DNA of 50,994 bases from Alcaligenaceae bacterium (GCA_029267315.1 JAJUJD010000004.1:1-50994), one strand, 5' to 3'; counted from the first letter of the stretch, positions 19,944-30,419 are shown. Translations and numbers: made by a program. The notes: generated by a model not told the origin, from the letters alone.

Positions 19944-21473
19944 TCAGTTAGCGGGCACGACCGGAATCATCTCGCTGATCCGGGCCTTCCACTGGGCTGG
20001 ACCGGTCTGGTGTACCGATTCACCGCTTGCATCAACCGCAACCGTGACGGGCATGTCTTTCACTTCAAACTCGTAAATGGCTTCCATGCCGAGATCTTCG
20101 AAGGCCACCACACGGGAATTGCGAATTGCCTTGGACACCAGATAGGCGGAACCGCCCACGGCCATCAGGTAGGCAGACTTGTGCTTGCGGATGGCTTCAA
20201 TTGCCACCGGACCGCGTTCGGCCTTGCCAACCATGGCGATCAACCCAGTCTTTTCAAGCATCATGTCGGTGAACTTGTCCATACGGGTGGCAGTGGTGGG
20301 GCCAGCCGGGCCGACGACTTCATCACGCACAGGGTCAACTGGGCCAACGTAATAGATGATGCGGTTGGTGAAGTCCACCGGCAGGGATTCACCCTTTGCG
20401 AGCATGTCCTGAATGCGCTTGTGAGCGGCATCACGCCCAGTAAGCATCTTGCCAGAGAGCAGTAGGGTCTGACCGGGCTTCCAGCTGGCAACTTCCTCAG
20501 CGGTGAGAGTGTCGAGGTTCACCTGAGTCGACTTGTTGTAATCAGGCGCCCATTGGACGTCCGGCCAGTTGGACATGGCAGGCGGCGTCAATACAGCGGG
20601 GCCCGAACCATCCAGTTCGAAGTGTACGTGGCGGGTGGCCGCACAGTTGGGAATCATGGCTACCGGTTTGGATGCCGCGTGCGTGGGGAAGGTGTTGATC
20701 TTCACATCCAGCACAGTTGTAAGGCCGCCCAGACCCTGCGCACCGATGCCCAGCGCATTGACCTTCTCGTACAGCTCGATACGCAGCTCTTCCAGCTTGT
20801 TCTGCGGGCCACGTTGCAGAAGCTCGAACATGTCGATGTCTTCCATCAGGGCCTGTTTGGCCATGGTCATGGCTTTTTCAGCCGTACCGCCCACGCCTAT
20901 GCCAAGCATGCCGGGCGGGCACCAGCCGGCGCCCATGGTCGGCACGGTCTTGAGCACCCAGTCCACCAGGGAATCGCTGGGGTTGAGCATGACGAACTTG
21001 GTCTTGTTCTCCGAACCGCCCCCCTTGGCCGCCACCTGGACATCCACGCGGTCACCGGGAACGAGCTCGACATTGACAATACAGGGCGTGTTATCACGGG
21101 TGTTCTTGCGGGTGAAGAGCGGATCGGAAAGAACCGACGCCCGCAGTGGATTGTCAGGGTTCAGATAACCGCGGCGCACGCCCTCATCGCAGAGCTCCTG
21201 TATGCCTTTGCTGGTGTCAAAGCGCACGTTCATCCCGATCTTCAGGAAGACGTTCACGATGCCCGTGTCCTGGCAAATGGGGCGCTTGCCTTCGGCGCAC
21301 ATGCGCGAGTTGGTCAGAATCTGTGCAATGGCATCCTTTGCGGCCGGATTTTGCTCACGCTCGTAGGCACGCGCTAGATGCTGAATGTAGTCAGCTGGAT
21401 GGTAAAAGCTGATGAACTGGACCGCGTCGGCGATCGACTGAATGAAATCGTCTTCTTTGATCAGGGTAGTCAT
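19944..21473 (-). CDS. Class I (4Fe-4S) fumarate hydratase, possibly mesaconase
   Basis: 509-aa single-chain fumarase: ICQDTGIVNVFLKIGMNV, CPPGMLGIGVGGTAEKAM, IYYVGPVDPVRDEVVGPAGPTTATRMDKFTDMMLE. Confidence 0.92.
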   Translation of the reverse strand: MTTLIKEDDFIQSIADAVQFISFYHPADYIQHLARAYEREQNPAAKDAIAQILTNSRMCAEGKRPICQDTGIVNVFLKIGMNVRFDTSKGIQELCDEGVRRGYLNPDNPLRASVLSDPLFTRKNTRDNTPCIVNVELVPGDRVDVQVAAKGGGSENKTKFVMLNPSDSLVDWVLKTVPTMGAGWCPPGMLGIGVGGTAEKAMTMAKQALMEDIDMFELLQRGPQNKLEELRIELYEKVNALGIGAQGLGGLTTVLDVKINTFPTHAASKPVAMIPNCAATRHVHFELDGSGPAVLTPPAMSNWPDVQWAPDYNKSTQVNLDTLTAEEVASWKPGQTLLLSGKMLTGRDAAHKRIQDMLAKGESLPVDFTNRIIYYVGPVDPVRDEVVGPAGPTTATRMDKFTDMMLEKTGLIAMVGKAERGPVAIEAIRKHKSAYLMAVGGSAYLVSKAIRNSRVVAFEDLGMEAIYEFEVKDMPVTVAVDASGESVHQTGPAQWKARISEMIPVVPAN

Positions 21474-21505
21474 GACTTAAGCACGGGAAACAAAGTGGGA
21501 AAGGA

Positions 21506-22273
21506 TTACTTGCCGGTCCAGACGGGCTGACGCTTCTCGGCAAAGGCGGTGGCACCTTCCTTGGCATCAGCAGAGGTGAAGACGTGGGCAATGCGTGGCC
21601 GTTGCAGGTCGAACATGTCGGCAGGCCGCCAGTTGCGGGATTCCGCAATAATCTGCTTGGCTGTCTGCACGGCCAACGGGCCGTTGGCAGCGATGCCGCG
21701 CGCCATCTCCAGAGCCCCCTCAAGCGCTTCACCAGTTTCGACCAGCCTGTTCACAAGGCCGTACTGGTGGAAACGTTCAGCGGGGAACATCTCTCCGGTG
21801 AGCACGGCTTCCATGGCGATATGGTAGGGAATGCGGGAAGGCAGACGAACCATGCCGCCAGACCCTGGCACAAGGCCGCGCTTGACCTCCGGCACCCCAA
21901 ACTTGGCGCTTCTGGCGGCCACAACCAGATCACAAGCCATCATGATCTCGCAGCCGCCGGCCAACGCATAGCCTTCGACTGCAGCAATAATCGGCTTGCG
22001 CGGGGGGCGCTCGCAAATGCCTGCAAAGCCGCGGTCGCCCACGTACGGGCGTTGGCCAGTGGCCGCAAAGGCTTTGAGGTCCATACCGGAACAAAACGTG
22101 CCGCCAGCACCGGTCAGGACACCGATCACCAGGGAATCATCTTCGTCGAGCCGGTCCAGTGCCGCCGCCATTTGTTCGGCCGCTTCCAGATTGATGGCGT
22201 TGCGCGCCTCCGGCCGATTGATGGTAATGACAAGAATCTTTTCGACTACCTCGGCTTTGACCAGTTCGGACAT
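21506..22273 (-). CDS. Enoyl-CoA hydratase/isomerase (crotonase) family protein
   Basis: VITINRPEARNAINLEAAEQM, AGGTFCSGMDLKAFA, AVEGYALAGGCEIMMACDLVVAARSAKFGVPEVKRGLVPG. Confidence 0.92.
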   Translation of the reverse strand: MSELVKAEVVEKILVITINRPEARNAINLEAAEQMAAALDRLDEDDSLVIGVLTGAGGTFCSGMDLKAFAATGQRPYVGDRGFAGICERPPRKPIIAAVEGYALAGGCEIMMACDLVVAARSAKFGVPEVKRGLVPGSGGMVRLPSRIPYHIAMEAVLTGEMFPAERFHQYGLVNRLVETGEALEGALEMARGIAANGPLAVQTAKQIIAESRNWRPADMFDLQRPRIAHVFTSADAKEGATAFAEKRQPVWTGK

Positions 22274-22531
22274 ACGGGCTTCCTTGGACAATGCGGCACT
22301 GCGCCGCGACAAATGAATGTGAGCACTGAATCGGCTTTCGAGCAGCCGGAATCAGCGGCCTTGGACAACCCTATATCATACGACCATTCTTTCGCCGCTC
22401 CCGGAAGCCTTTTCAAGCCCAACATGCGCTCCGCCGCACGCCGGAGGGCCAGTGGCCGGTGCAGCGCGAGCGGGAAGCGGTAAAATCTCCGGATTTGCGG
22501 CCAACCACGCCTTAAACAGGCCTATATCCTC

Positions 22532-23440
22532 ATGCTCACCTTTCAGCAGATCATCCTCACCTTACAGCAGTACTGGGATAAGCAGGGCTGCGCACTGCTT
22601 CAACCTTACGATATGGAAGTGGGCGCGGGGACCTCGCACACGGCGACATTCCTGCGCGCCATTGGCCCTGAGCCCTGGCGTGCGGCCTACGTCCAACCGT
22701 CGCGCCGGCCCAAGGATGGTCGTTACGGCGAAAACCCCAACCGCCTGCAGCACTACTATCAATATCAGGTCGTGCTCAAGCCCGCCCCACCGGAAATCAT
22801 CGATCTCTACTTGGGTTCCCTCGTTGCACTGGGTATCGACCCCAAGGTTCACGACATCCGCTTCGTTGAAGACGATTGGGAAAATCCGACGCTCGGTGCC
22901 TGGGGCCTGGGCTGGGAAGTCTGGCTCAATGGCATGGAAGTGACCCAGTTCACCTACTTCCAGCAAGTCGGCGGGCTGGACTGCTACCCCGCGACCGGCG
23001 AAATCACCTATGGGCTGGAGCGCCTTGCCATGTATTTGCAGGGCGTCGAAAGCGTCTACGACCTGATCTGGACCCGTGGTGCTGACGGCACACCAGTGCT
23101 CTATGGCGACGTGTTCCATCAGAATGAAGTTGAACAGTCAACCTATAACTTTGAGCACGCCTCCACCCAGATGCTGTTCGCCCACTTCAACGATTACGAA
23201 GCAGAGGCCAAGCGGCTGATCGAAGTGCCACTGGCTCTGCCCGCCTATGAAGCCACCCTTAAGGCGGCTCATACGTTCAACCTGCTGGACGCCCGTGGTG
23301 CCATCAGCGTCACCGAGCGTGCCGCCTACATCGGGCGCATTCGCAACCTGTCACGCTCCGTGGCCCAAGCCTATTACGATTCCCGCGAGAAACTAGGATT
23401 CCCCATGCTGGCCAACCGTTCCGCACTGGAGGTCGCATAA
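22532..23440 (+). CDS. glyQ: Glycyl-tRNA synthetase alpha subunit
   Basis: [49 protein letters not shown]. Confidence 0.98.
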   Translation: MLTFQQIILTLQQYWDKQGCALLQPYDMEVGAGTSHTATFLRAIGPEPWRAAYVQPSRRPKDGRYGENPNRLQHYYQYQVVLKPAPPEIIDLYLGSLVALGIDPKVHDIRFVEDDWENPTLGAWGLGWEVWLNGMEVTQFTYFQQVGGLDCYPATGEITYGLERLAMYLQGVESVYDLIWTRGADGTPVLYGDVFHQNEVEQSTYNFEHASTQMLFAHFNDYEAEAKRLIEVPLALPAYEATLKAAHTFNLLDARGAISVTERAAYIGRIRNLSRSVAQAYYDSREKLGFPMLANRSALEVA

Positions 23441-25581
23441 TGACCTCGCAGTCCAGTACCCGCCCCCTGCTGGTTGAGCTCTTCACCGAGGAGCTCCCGC
23501 CGAAGGCTCTCCAAAAATTAGGGCAATCATTTGCCGAGTCGCTGCGTGCCTCACTCGCTCAGCAGCATCTGCTGGCCGAGGGCTGCACAGTCCGTCCTCT
23601 GGCCACGCCGCGCCGTTTGGCAGCCGTCTTTGACGCTGTGCTTGGTCAGGCCCCGGAACAGCAGTACACCGAAAAGTTGATGCCCGTGAAGGTAGGGCTT
23701 AGCGCCGAACGCGAAATGACACCCGCCCTTCTCAAGAAGCTGCAGGCTAAGGGCCTGGAAAGCCTCGGAGTAGACGATCTCATTATTGAATCGGACGGCA
23801 AACAAGACATCCTTTTCGCACGTGGCGTCGCGGCCGGTGAGTCCCTGCAGGCCGGCCTGCAAAAGGCACTTGACCAAGCCATTGCGCAGTTGCCCATCCC
23901 CAAAGTTATGCGCTATCAGTTGGCTGATGGTGTCACCAGTGTGCGCTTTGTGCGCCCGGCTCACGGCCTGGTCGCGCTGTGGGGCGACGAACTAGTGCCC
24001 GTCCAGGCACTGGGGCTGCAAGCCGGCCGCAGTACCGAAGGCCACCGCTTCATGTCCGACAGCAAACTGGAGATCAGTTCCGCCGATACCTACGAAAACC
24101 AGCTGCTGGAACAGGGCAAGGTCATGGCCGGTTTCGAGACGCGCCGGGCCGATATCCTGAAACAGCTGCACAAGCAGGCTGATGCCCTTGGCGCAACCAT
24201 CGGCGAGGGCCCGGAAGTCGAAGCACTGCTCGATGAAGTCACCGCCCTGGTGGAACACCCCACCGTATACACGGGTGAGTTCGACTCGCAATTCCTGCGT
24301 GTGCCACCCGAGTGCCTGATTCTGACCATGCGTCTGAATCAGAAGTACTTCCCGCTGTTCGAGCCTGGCACCGGCAAGCTGACTCATCGCTTCCTTATTG
24401 TCAGCAACATGCGCGTGGCCGATCCAACGCACATCATCGAAGGGAACCAGCGGGTGGTACGCCCGCGCCTGGCCGATGCACAGTTCTTCTTCGAAACCGA
24501 TCGCGGCATGCGCCTGGAAGACCGGGTGCAACAACTTGCTTCCAGTGTCTATCACAACAAGCTTGGCTCGGTTTTGCAGCGTGTGGAGCGTATTCGCAAG
24601 ATTGCCGTCCACATTGCCGGGCAGCTTGGCGCTGACCCCGCAAACGCCGACCGCGCCGCACTGCTGGCCAAGGCTGACCTGAACTCCAGCATGGTTGGCG
24701 AGTTCCCCGAGCTTCAGGGAATCATGGGCGCCTACTATGCGGAAGCCGATGGCGAATCTTCCGATATTGTGGAAGCCATCCGCCAGCAATATCGAATCCG
24801 CCTCGACGCCCCCGTTACCGAAGCCTCGCGCACATGCGCCGTGCTTTTCATGGCAGAACGCCTGGAAGTGCTGGTAGGCATCTGGGGCATTGGACTGGTG
24901 CCCACCGGGGAGCGCGACCCCTACGGCCTGCGCCGTGCAGCGCTGGGCTTGATCAGCGCCTATGAGCAGTTGGCTGCTGGCGGGCTGCTTGCAATTAACG
25001 ACCACACCACGCTGAAGCTCGACGAGTTGCTGGCCTTTGCTGCCTCAACCTTCGATGCGGGGACACTGGCAGATGGCACCACTGAGGCCGTCGCAGCCTT
25101 CATCTACGAGCGGTATCGCAATCAGCTCTCGGCCTATGAGCGCAACGTGGTGGACGCCGTGCTGGCACTACAGCCGCCCCTGCATCAGGTTCTGGGGCGC
25201 ATTCAGGCCTGCGCGGACTTTGCGCAGCGCCCAGAAGCAGACAGTCTGGCTGCTGCCAACAAGCGCATCACGAACCTGCTGAAAAAAGCGGATAGCGACA
25301 TCAGCTTAGCGGATTCATCCCTGTACACCGAAGCGGCTGAGAAAGCCCTGGCTGACCGAATTTCGGAGCTCGCGCCCGTTGCGCAAGAGCAATTCGAAGC
25401 GGGCGATTTCAGTGGGGCACTGGCCACACTGGCCGGTTCGCGCAGTGCCGTCGACGCTTTCTTCAACGACGTCATGATCATGGTGGAAGACCCGGCGGTA
25501 CGCCGTAACCGCCTGGCACTTCTGGGCCAGCTGCATCGCAGCATGAATCAAGTCGCCGATCTCTCAAGGCTAGCGCAGTGA
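23440..25581 (+). CDS. glyS: Glycyl-tRNA synthetase beta subunit
   Basis: LLVELFTEELPPKALQKLGQSFAESL, MRLNQKYFPLFE; ends in HRSMNQVADLSRLAQ. Confidence 0.97.
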   Translation: MTSQSSTRPLLVELFTEELPPKALQKLGQSFAESLRASLAQQHLLAEGCTVRPLATPRRLAAVFDAVLGQAPEQQYTEKLMPVKVGLSAEREMTPALLKKLQAKGLESLGVDDLIIESDGKQDILFARGVAAGESLQAGLQKALDQAIAQLPIPKVMRYQLADGVTSVRFVRPAHGLVALWGDELVPVQALGLQAGRSTEGHRFMSDSKLEISSADTYENQLLEQGKVMAGFETRRADILKQLHKQADALGATIGEGPEVEALLDEVTALVEHPTVYTGEFDSQFLRVPPECLILTMRLNQKYFPLFEPGTGKLTHRFLIVSNMRVADPTHIIEGNQRVVRPRLADAQFFFETDRGMRLEDRVQQLASSVYHNKLGSVLQRVERIRKIAVHIAGQLGADPANADRAALLAKADLNSSMVGEFPELQGIMGAYYAEADGESSDIVEAIRQQYRIRLDAPVTEASRTCAVLFMAERLEVLVGIWGIGLVPTGERDPYGLRRAALGLISAYEQLAAGGLLAINDHTTLKLDELLAFAASTFDAGTLADGTTEAVAAFIYERYRNQLSAYERNVVDAVLALQPPLHQVLGRIQACADFAQRPEADSLAAANKRITNLLKKADSDISLADSSLYTEAAEKALADRISELAPVAQEQFEAGDFSGALATLAGSRSAVDAFFNDVMIMVEDPAVRRNRLALLGQLHRSMNQVADLSRLAQ

Positions 25582-26117
25582 AACTGGTAATCCTCGATCG
25601 CGACGGCGTCATCAACGAAGACAGCGACGCTTACATCAAGTCGCCGGATGAATGGCAACCTGTGCCTGGAAGCCTGGACGCCATTGCCAGGCTCTCACGC
25701 GCAGGCTGGCGCGTGGTGGTCGCCAGCAATCAGTCTGGTCTGGCTCGCGGCATGTTCACCATGGAAACGCTCAACGCCATCCACGCCAAAATGCGACGCG
25801 AGGTCGCCCAAGCGGGCGGACATATCGACGCCATCTTTGTGTGCACGCACGGGCCGGACGAGGGCTGTCGCTGTCGCAAGCCCTCTCCGGGTCTGTTCGA
25901 GGATATAGCCTGCCGGTATGACGTCAGTCTGGATGGAGTCCCCGCTGTGGGTGACTCCTTGCGTGACCTCCAGGCCGCCACAGCACTAGGTTGCCAACCA
26001 TGGCTGGTGCGCAGCGGCAAGGGCATGCGTACTCTGGAAAAAGGCGGATTGCCCGCGGGAACCGAGGTGCGCGACAATCTTGCCGCCATCGTCGACGACT
26101 GGCTCAGGGAGGAATGA
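25578..26117 (+). CDS. gmhB: D-glycero-beta-D-manno-heptose 1,7-bisphosphate 7-phosphatase
   Basis: LVILDRDGVINEDSDAYIKSPDEWQPVPGS, CTHGPDEGCRCRKPSPGLF, VGDSLRDLQAA. Confidence 0.93.
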   Translation: MKLVILDRDGVINEDSDAYIKSPDEWQPVPGSLDAIARLSRAGWRVVVASNQSGLARGMFTMETLNAIHAKMRREVAQAGGHIDAIFVCTHGPDEGCRCRKPSPGLFEDIACRYDVSLDGVPAVGDSLRDLQAATALGCQPWLVRSGKGMRTLEKGGLPAGTEVRDNLAAIVDDWLREE

Positions 26118-26118
26118 C

Positions 26119-26847
26119 ATGGCGTTTCTGCGCGCCCTGATCTATCAAGTCTTCTTGGCAGTGACGGTCATTCCATACGCTTTTGCATGCCTGTTATGGG
26201 CCCCACTGCCACTGCACCGGCGTTACCGCCTGACCGTCGGCTGGCCCCGGCTGGCAATTTGGGGAGCCAAGGTCATTCTGGGCATCCGGTGGCAAGTCAA
26301 AGGCTGGGAAAACCTTCCGGACGCACCGGTGGTGCTTCTTTCGAAACACCAGTCAGCATGGGAGACCCTGTTTTTTGCAGCCCACATGCCCCGCAATGTG
26401 TGCTTTGTCTATAAGCGCGAGCTGCATCGCATTCCCTTCTTCGGCTGGGGTCTGGCGCTGCTGCGCATGATTCCCATCGACCGGGCCAAGGGCCGCGATG
26501 CGGTCGACCAAGTCATCCGCGTTGGTAAACAACGCCTAAGCGAGGGCCGCTGGCCGCTTCTCTTTCCGGAAGGCACACGCATTCCTCCAGGCAAGGCCGG
26601 GCGCTACAAGATGGGTGGCACTTTGTTGGCCACTGCTGCCCAGGTCCCCGTCATACCCATCGCCCTGAACGCGGGGGAATGCTGGCCGAAGCATGCCTTT
26701 GTGAAGAAACCGGGCATGGTCACGGTGTCAATTGGCCCAGCCATTCTCACCGAAGGCCGCAAGGCCGCCGAAGTCAACCGCGAAGTGGAAGCCTGGATTG
26801 AGGGTGAGATGCGGGTATTGAATCCGGAGCGCTATGGCGGGGCATGA
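26119..26847 (+). CDS. plsC: 1-acyl-sn-glycerol-3-phosphate acyltransferase
   Basis: LLSKHQSAWETLFF (HX4D-type region with E variant) and LLFPEGTRIPPGKAGRYKMGGTLLA. Confidence 0.88.
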   Translation: MAFLRALIYQVFLAVTVIPYAFACLLWAPLPLHRRYRLTVGWPRLAIWGAKVILGIRWQVKGWENLPDAPVVLLSKHQSAWETLFFAAHMPRNVCFVYKRELHRIPFFGWGLALLRMIPIDRAKGRDAVDQVIRVGKQRLSEGRWPLLFPEGTRIPPGKAGRYKMGGTLLATAAQVPVIPIALNAGECWPKHAFVKKPGMVTVSIGPAILTEGRKAAEVNREVEAWIEGEMRVLNPERYGGA

Positions 26848-27736
26848 GCAGCTTGCGCTGTTTGACAGCGCAGAAACCGCCCCAAACCGCGAAGACTCCA
26901 CCCGCGGGCAGCGTCAGCCCGCTTCATCGAAACACGCAGTGGCCGACATGCCTGAACCCGTTCCCATTGCGCGTCCAGCCAATCTGCCGCCGGGCTGTCG
27001 TTGGATGGAAATCGAAACCCCTCTGCAGACCATTGGCTTTGTCCTGCGTACTTCACGGCGCAGGACAGTAGGTCTGAGAGTCAACGATGACGGCTTGGTG
27101 GTCACCACGCCCGCCTGGCTGCCGCGAGGCCGGCTCGAAGAAATCATACTGGCCAAAGCCCCCTGGATACTGCGCAAGCTGCGCAGCCTGCACGAGCGGC
27201 AGAAGCACTTGGCCACGGCCGATGCCCAATGGAAGGACGGAGGCTGTTTCCCGTATTTGGGCATCTATGTGTCGATCTCGGTCCGCCCGGATATCGGCTC
27301 CGTTCAATACATGGGCAACCCCCGCTCACCGACTGCTGAGGACACGCTCGTGCTGCCCCTGCAGGCCGATAGTGGTCCAGAGCGTGTGCGCGAACGTGTC
27401 TACGCATGGCTGCAGCTTCAAGCAGCCGAGCATTTTGACGCTAGGCTTGGACACTATTGCCAGCTCGCTGGCGTGCAGCTCAAAAGCTGGCGGATCGCCG
27501 CAGCCGGCAGTCGCTGGGGGTCTTGCAGCAGTGATGGCCGCATCATGCTCAACTGGCGGCTGATACACTTATCTCCGGAGGTCGTGGACTATGTGGTGGC
27601 TCATGAAGTCGCCCATCTGCGACACATGCATCACGGGCCCGAGTTCTGGCGTGAAGTCGCGCGGCTGTATCCCGATTTCGCCCGAGCCCGGCATGCCCTG
27701 AAACCTCATCACCCAGGCAGCCTTCCCTTGCTTTGA
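26834..27736 (+). CDS. YgjP-like (M48/DUF45) metallopeptidase domain protein
   Basis: RWGSCSSDGRIMLNWRLIHLSPEVVDYVVAHEVAHLRHMHHGPEFWREVARLYPDF with HEVAH zinc motif. Confidence 0.88.
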   Translation: MAGHEQLALFDSAETAPNREDSTRGQRQPASSKHAVADMPEPVPIARPANLPPGCRWMEIETPLQTIGFVLRTSRRRTVGLRVNDDGLVVTTPAWLPRGRLEEIILAKAPWILRKLRSLHERQKHLATADAQWKDGGCFPYLGIYVSISVRPDIGSVQYMGNPRSPTAEDTLVLPLQADSGPERVRERVYAWLQLQAAEHFDARLGHYCQLAGVQLKSWRIAAAGSRWGSCSSDGRIMLNWRLIHLSPEVVDYVVAHEVAHLRHMHHGPEFWREVARLYPDFARARHALKPHHPGSLPLL

Positions 27737-27769
27737 GTGGGCTGCCCCGATTTCCACAGGAGCTTTTGA

Positions 27770-28165
27770 ATGCGAATTCTGCACACCATGTTGCGCGTTG
27801 GGGACCTCGAAAAGTCTCTGTCTTTCTACACCGAAGTTCTGGGCATGCGCTTGCTGCGCCGCAAGGACTACCCGGATGGCAAGTTCACACTGGCGTTTGT
27901 CGGCTATCAGGACGAAGCCGACGGTGCTGTGATCGAACTGACGCACAACTGGGACACCTCTTCCTACAACCTGGGCGATGGCTATGGCCATATCGCGCTT
28001 GAAGTGGAGGACGCCTACAAAGCCTGTGAAGATATCAAGGCACGCGGCGGCAAGGTGACCCGCGAGGCAGGCCCCATGAAGCACGGCCAGACCGTGATCG
28101 CCTTCGTGGAAGATCCGGACGGCTACAAGATCGAACTCATTCAGGAGAAGTCGCGGGTAGACTGA
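27770..28165 (+). CDS. gloA: Lactoylglutathione lyase (glyoxalase I)
   Basis: [78 protein letters not shown]. Confidence 0.96.
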   Translation: MRILHTMLRVGDLEKSLSFYTEVLGMRLLRRKDYPDGKFTLAFVGYQDEADGAVIELTHNWDTSSYNLGDGYGHIALEVEDAYKACEDIKARGGKVTREAGPMKHGQTVIAFVEDPDGYKIELIQEKSRVD

Positions 28166-28223
28166 ACCCAGCACTTGCTGTAACCACCACAGGGATGCGA
28201 ATGCCGGGCACATAGCCCGGCCC

Positions 28224-30419
28224 TCATCCCCTCATGGCTGCCAGTACGGCGGCTTCGGCCGCCTCCAGTGCCTCTGCCTGGGTATCCGTAAGACCGCCGC
28301 TCTGATGTGCCACCCGCCAGTCCTTCAGGCCGGCCTGACGAATTTGCTCACGCAGCTCATGCACATTTACTACGCATTCGTAGGCCTTTTCCAGAGCCTG
28401 AAGATGTCGCAGGCCATGATTGGCCCAGACCGTGCCCACAAGACGCTCCCGAGTGTCTGACGGCCTGAGCAACAACTCGGCACTGGCTAGCGTCACCGTA
28501 TCGTCCGGAGGAGCTGAGCTCAGTAGGGGCGGCAACAACATCGCTCGCAGCGCCAACCCGGCGGGCTTCACCGCCAAATTTTCCAGCATCGCTGCCAGCA
28601 AGCTGTCGAGCGTGTGATAGGTATCGGCGGCACACCATTCCACCAATGGCAGGTCGGCGTCATGTCGCCCGTCGTCCTGCCAGCGCTTGAGCACCGCACA
28701 CAGCATCATCAGCTGCGCCAGGCCTCGCAGCAGGCGTTCCAGACCAGGCTCATTACGCGCGTGCACCGGGCGCGCGCCGGGCTGCAGCAGTTCCGCCACC
28801 GCAGACAAAGCCGCGGCATAGCGATTGACACGGCGATAATGTCCCGTGATGGGACCAAGCAGACGTGGCACCGGCGAGAAGCGTCCGGCCGTCCAGGCGC
28901 GGCTGCTCGCGCGGAAGATGTTGCTTCCGGCGAGAAGGACATGCTTCCAGAACAGCCGGTCGAAGGCATCACACCCTGCCTCGGTGTCAGCAGAGTCCAG
29001 GGCTTCAGTTTCCTGCATGAGGAGGGGGTGAACCCGCATGGCTGCCAAGGCAAGTACACGCGTATTACGAGCCTGAGGAGCCAGCGCGTCCAGGCCAAAT
29101 AAGGCTGGCAGGAGTTCATGCAGCCCTTCCTGCCATTCTGTGAGCGCCGGAGTTGGGCCGGCACCGCCTAAGAGGTCCATGCTGTCCCCCATGGCCGCCC
29201 GCACATCCTCAAATATGCCGATGTCCAGCAGCGCAGACGCCAGTAAGGGACGGTAGCCGAGATCAAGAGCGCCCGACAGGAATCGCCGGCCTGCCTCTAC
29301 GCGGTACGTCGTGGCCGCAAGACGGCCCAGACGGCCACGCGCGCCCAGCATGGCGCAGCCTGTCCCTTCGGCTTGCAAACGCAACACGGCGCTGGATGCA
29401 TGGGCCGCAAGAGAAATTGACGCGCTGGCCAAGGCCGGCAACGCTATGCCCTTGGCGACAGCCTGAAAGGCCAGCAAGGCGGCCAATCCTCGGTCATAGG
29501 CCTCGCGACCGCCCAAGAGCGCGCCGACAGGCAGCTGCACATCGCTGCCGTCGAAGGCCGCAGAACTGACCCGAGCACTGCCTGAAGTCCGCGACCCGCG
29601 TGGCGGTTCCGCTCCGCCACAGGAAACCGTTTCCAGGTGGCTGACCCCAGGAAGGGATGTATCAAGCAAAGCAACGCAGACTCCCCGCTCTCCGGGGCTG
29701 CCCAGAACACCGTCTGGATCGTGCAGGCGAAATGGCAAGACGAGCAGATCTGGGCGCGGACCCGGGGCATAGCGCGCGCCACTCCAATTCAGCCGTAATA
29801 CTGGTCCCAAATCATCTCCCTGCAACAGCACGCCGGTTGCCTGTATGGGAACAATGTCGTTTTCGACGACGAAAGAAGCCATTGCCGCACAGGCTTCACC
29901 GCCAGCCAAACGCGGCAGCCACGCGTGCTGTTGTTCCTCTGTCCCGGCCATCCGCAGAAGGGAGGCGGGATGGAAGACATACCGTGCAGCCAGGCGATAA
30001 GCGGTAGACACCGACCTCAGCGCGACCTGCCGCAGAACCTCTGACTGTGCCCAGGCACTCAAACCCAGGCCTCCGGATTCCTCGGGCACGGCCATCGCTT
30101 CAAACCGCTCTTCGGCCAGCAGCGTCCAGAGTGCGTCATCGGCCAATGCCTCGCCCTGGTTGGACATTCGCTCCAACAAGGCGCACAAGGCCATGACCGG
30201 CCCCTCAAGGAAAGCCTTTTCCTTCATATTGAGCGTAGCCGGACGCACATAGGTGAGTGCGTTCCAATCGGGTGTACCGGATAGCAGTTGTCCCTCCCAC
30301 CAGGGGTCGCCTGCCACCAATACCTGCTGCTGAAACAACGTGAATGGCGTGACGCCATTGCGCAACCGTCGATACAAAGGCTCCGTCAGCCAGCGACGCC
30401 GCCAGGCGTTCCAGTCCAT
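28224..30419 (-). CDS. FadE-like acyl-CoA dehydrogenase homologue with DUF1974-type C-terminus; catalytic motifs apparently degenerate
   Basis: FadE-like layout: TLNMKEKAFLEGPVMALCALLE, FEAMAVPEESGGLGLSAWAQSEVLRQVALRS, WLPRLAGGEACAAMASFVVENDI, LLGGREAYDRGLAALLAFQAVAKGIALPALA. Start at MDWNAWRRRW near 30419 is likely (ORF opens 30452). Confidence 0.75.
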   Translation of the reverse strand: MDWNAWRRRWLTEPLYRRLRNGVTPFTLFQQQVLVAGDPWWEGQLLSGTPDWNALTYVRPATLNMKEKAFLEGPVMALCALLERMSNQGEALADDALWTLLAEERFEAMAVPEESGGLGLSAWAQSEVLRQVALRSVSTAYRLAARYVFHPASLLRMAGTEEQQHAWLPRLAGGEACAAMASFVVENDIVPIQATGVLLQGDDLGPVLRLNWSGARYAPGPRPDLLVLPFRLHDPDGVLGSPGERGVCVALLDTSLPGVSHLETVSCGGAEPPRGSRTSGSARVSSAAFDGSDVQLPVGALLGGREAYDRGLAALLAFQAVAKGIALPALASASISLAAHASSAVLRLQAEGTGCAMLGARGRLGRLAATTYRVEAGRRFLSGALDLGYRPLLASALLDIGIFEDVRAAMGDSMDLLGGAGPTPALTEWQEGLHELLPALFGLDALAPQARNTRVLALAAMRVHPLLMQETEALDSADTEAGCDAFDRLFWKHVLLAGSNIFRASSRAWTAGRFSPVPRLLGPITGHYRRVNRYAAALSAVAELLQPGARPVHARNEPGLERLLRGLAQLMMLCAVLKRWQDDGRHDADLPLVEWCAADTYHTLDSLLAAMLENLAVKPAGLALRAMLLPPLLSSAPPDDTVTLASAELLLRPSDTRERLVGTVWANHGLRHLQALEKAYECVVNVHELREQIRQAGLKDWRVAHQSGGLTDTQAEALEAAEAAVLAAMRG

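Noticed and set aside
17786-25005. Long antisense ORFs at 17786-18694, 19000-19917, 20553-21377, 21584-22483 and 23992-25005
   Set aside because: Each mirrors a well-supported gene on the opposite strand or frame and shows no recognisable protein motif.
28203-28221. GCCGGGC-ACATA-GCCCGGC hairpin between gloA and the FadE-like gene
   Set aside because: 7-bp stem with no U-tract on either strand; too weak to call as a terminator.
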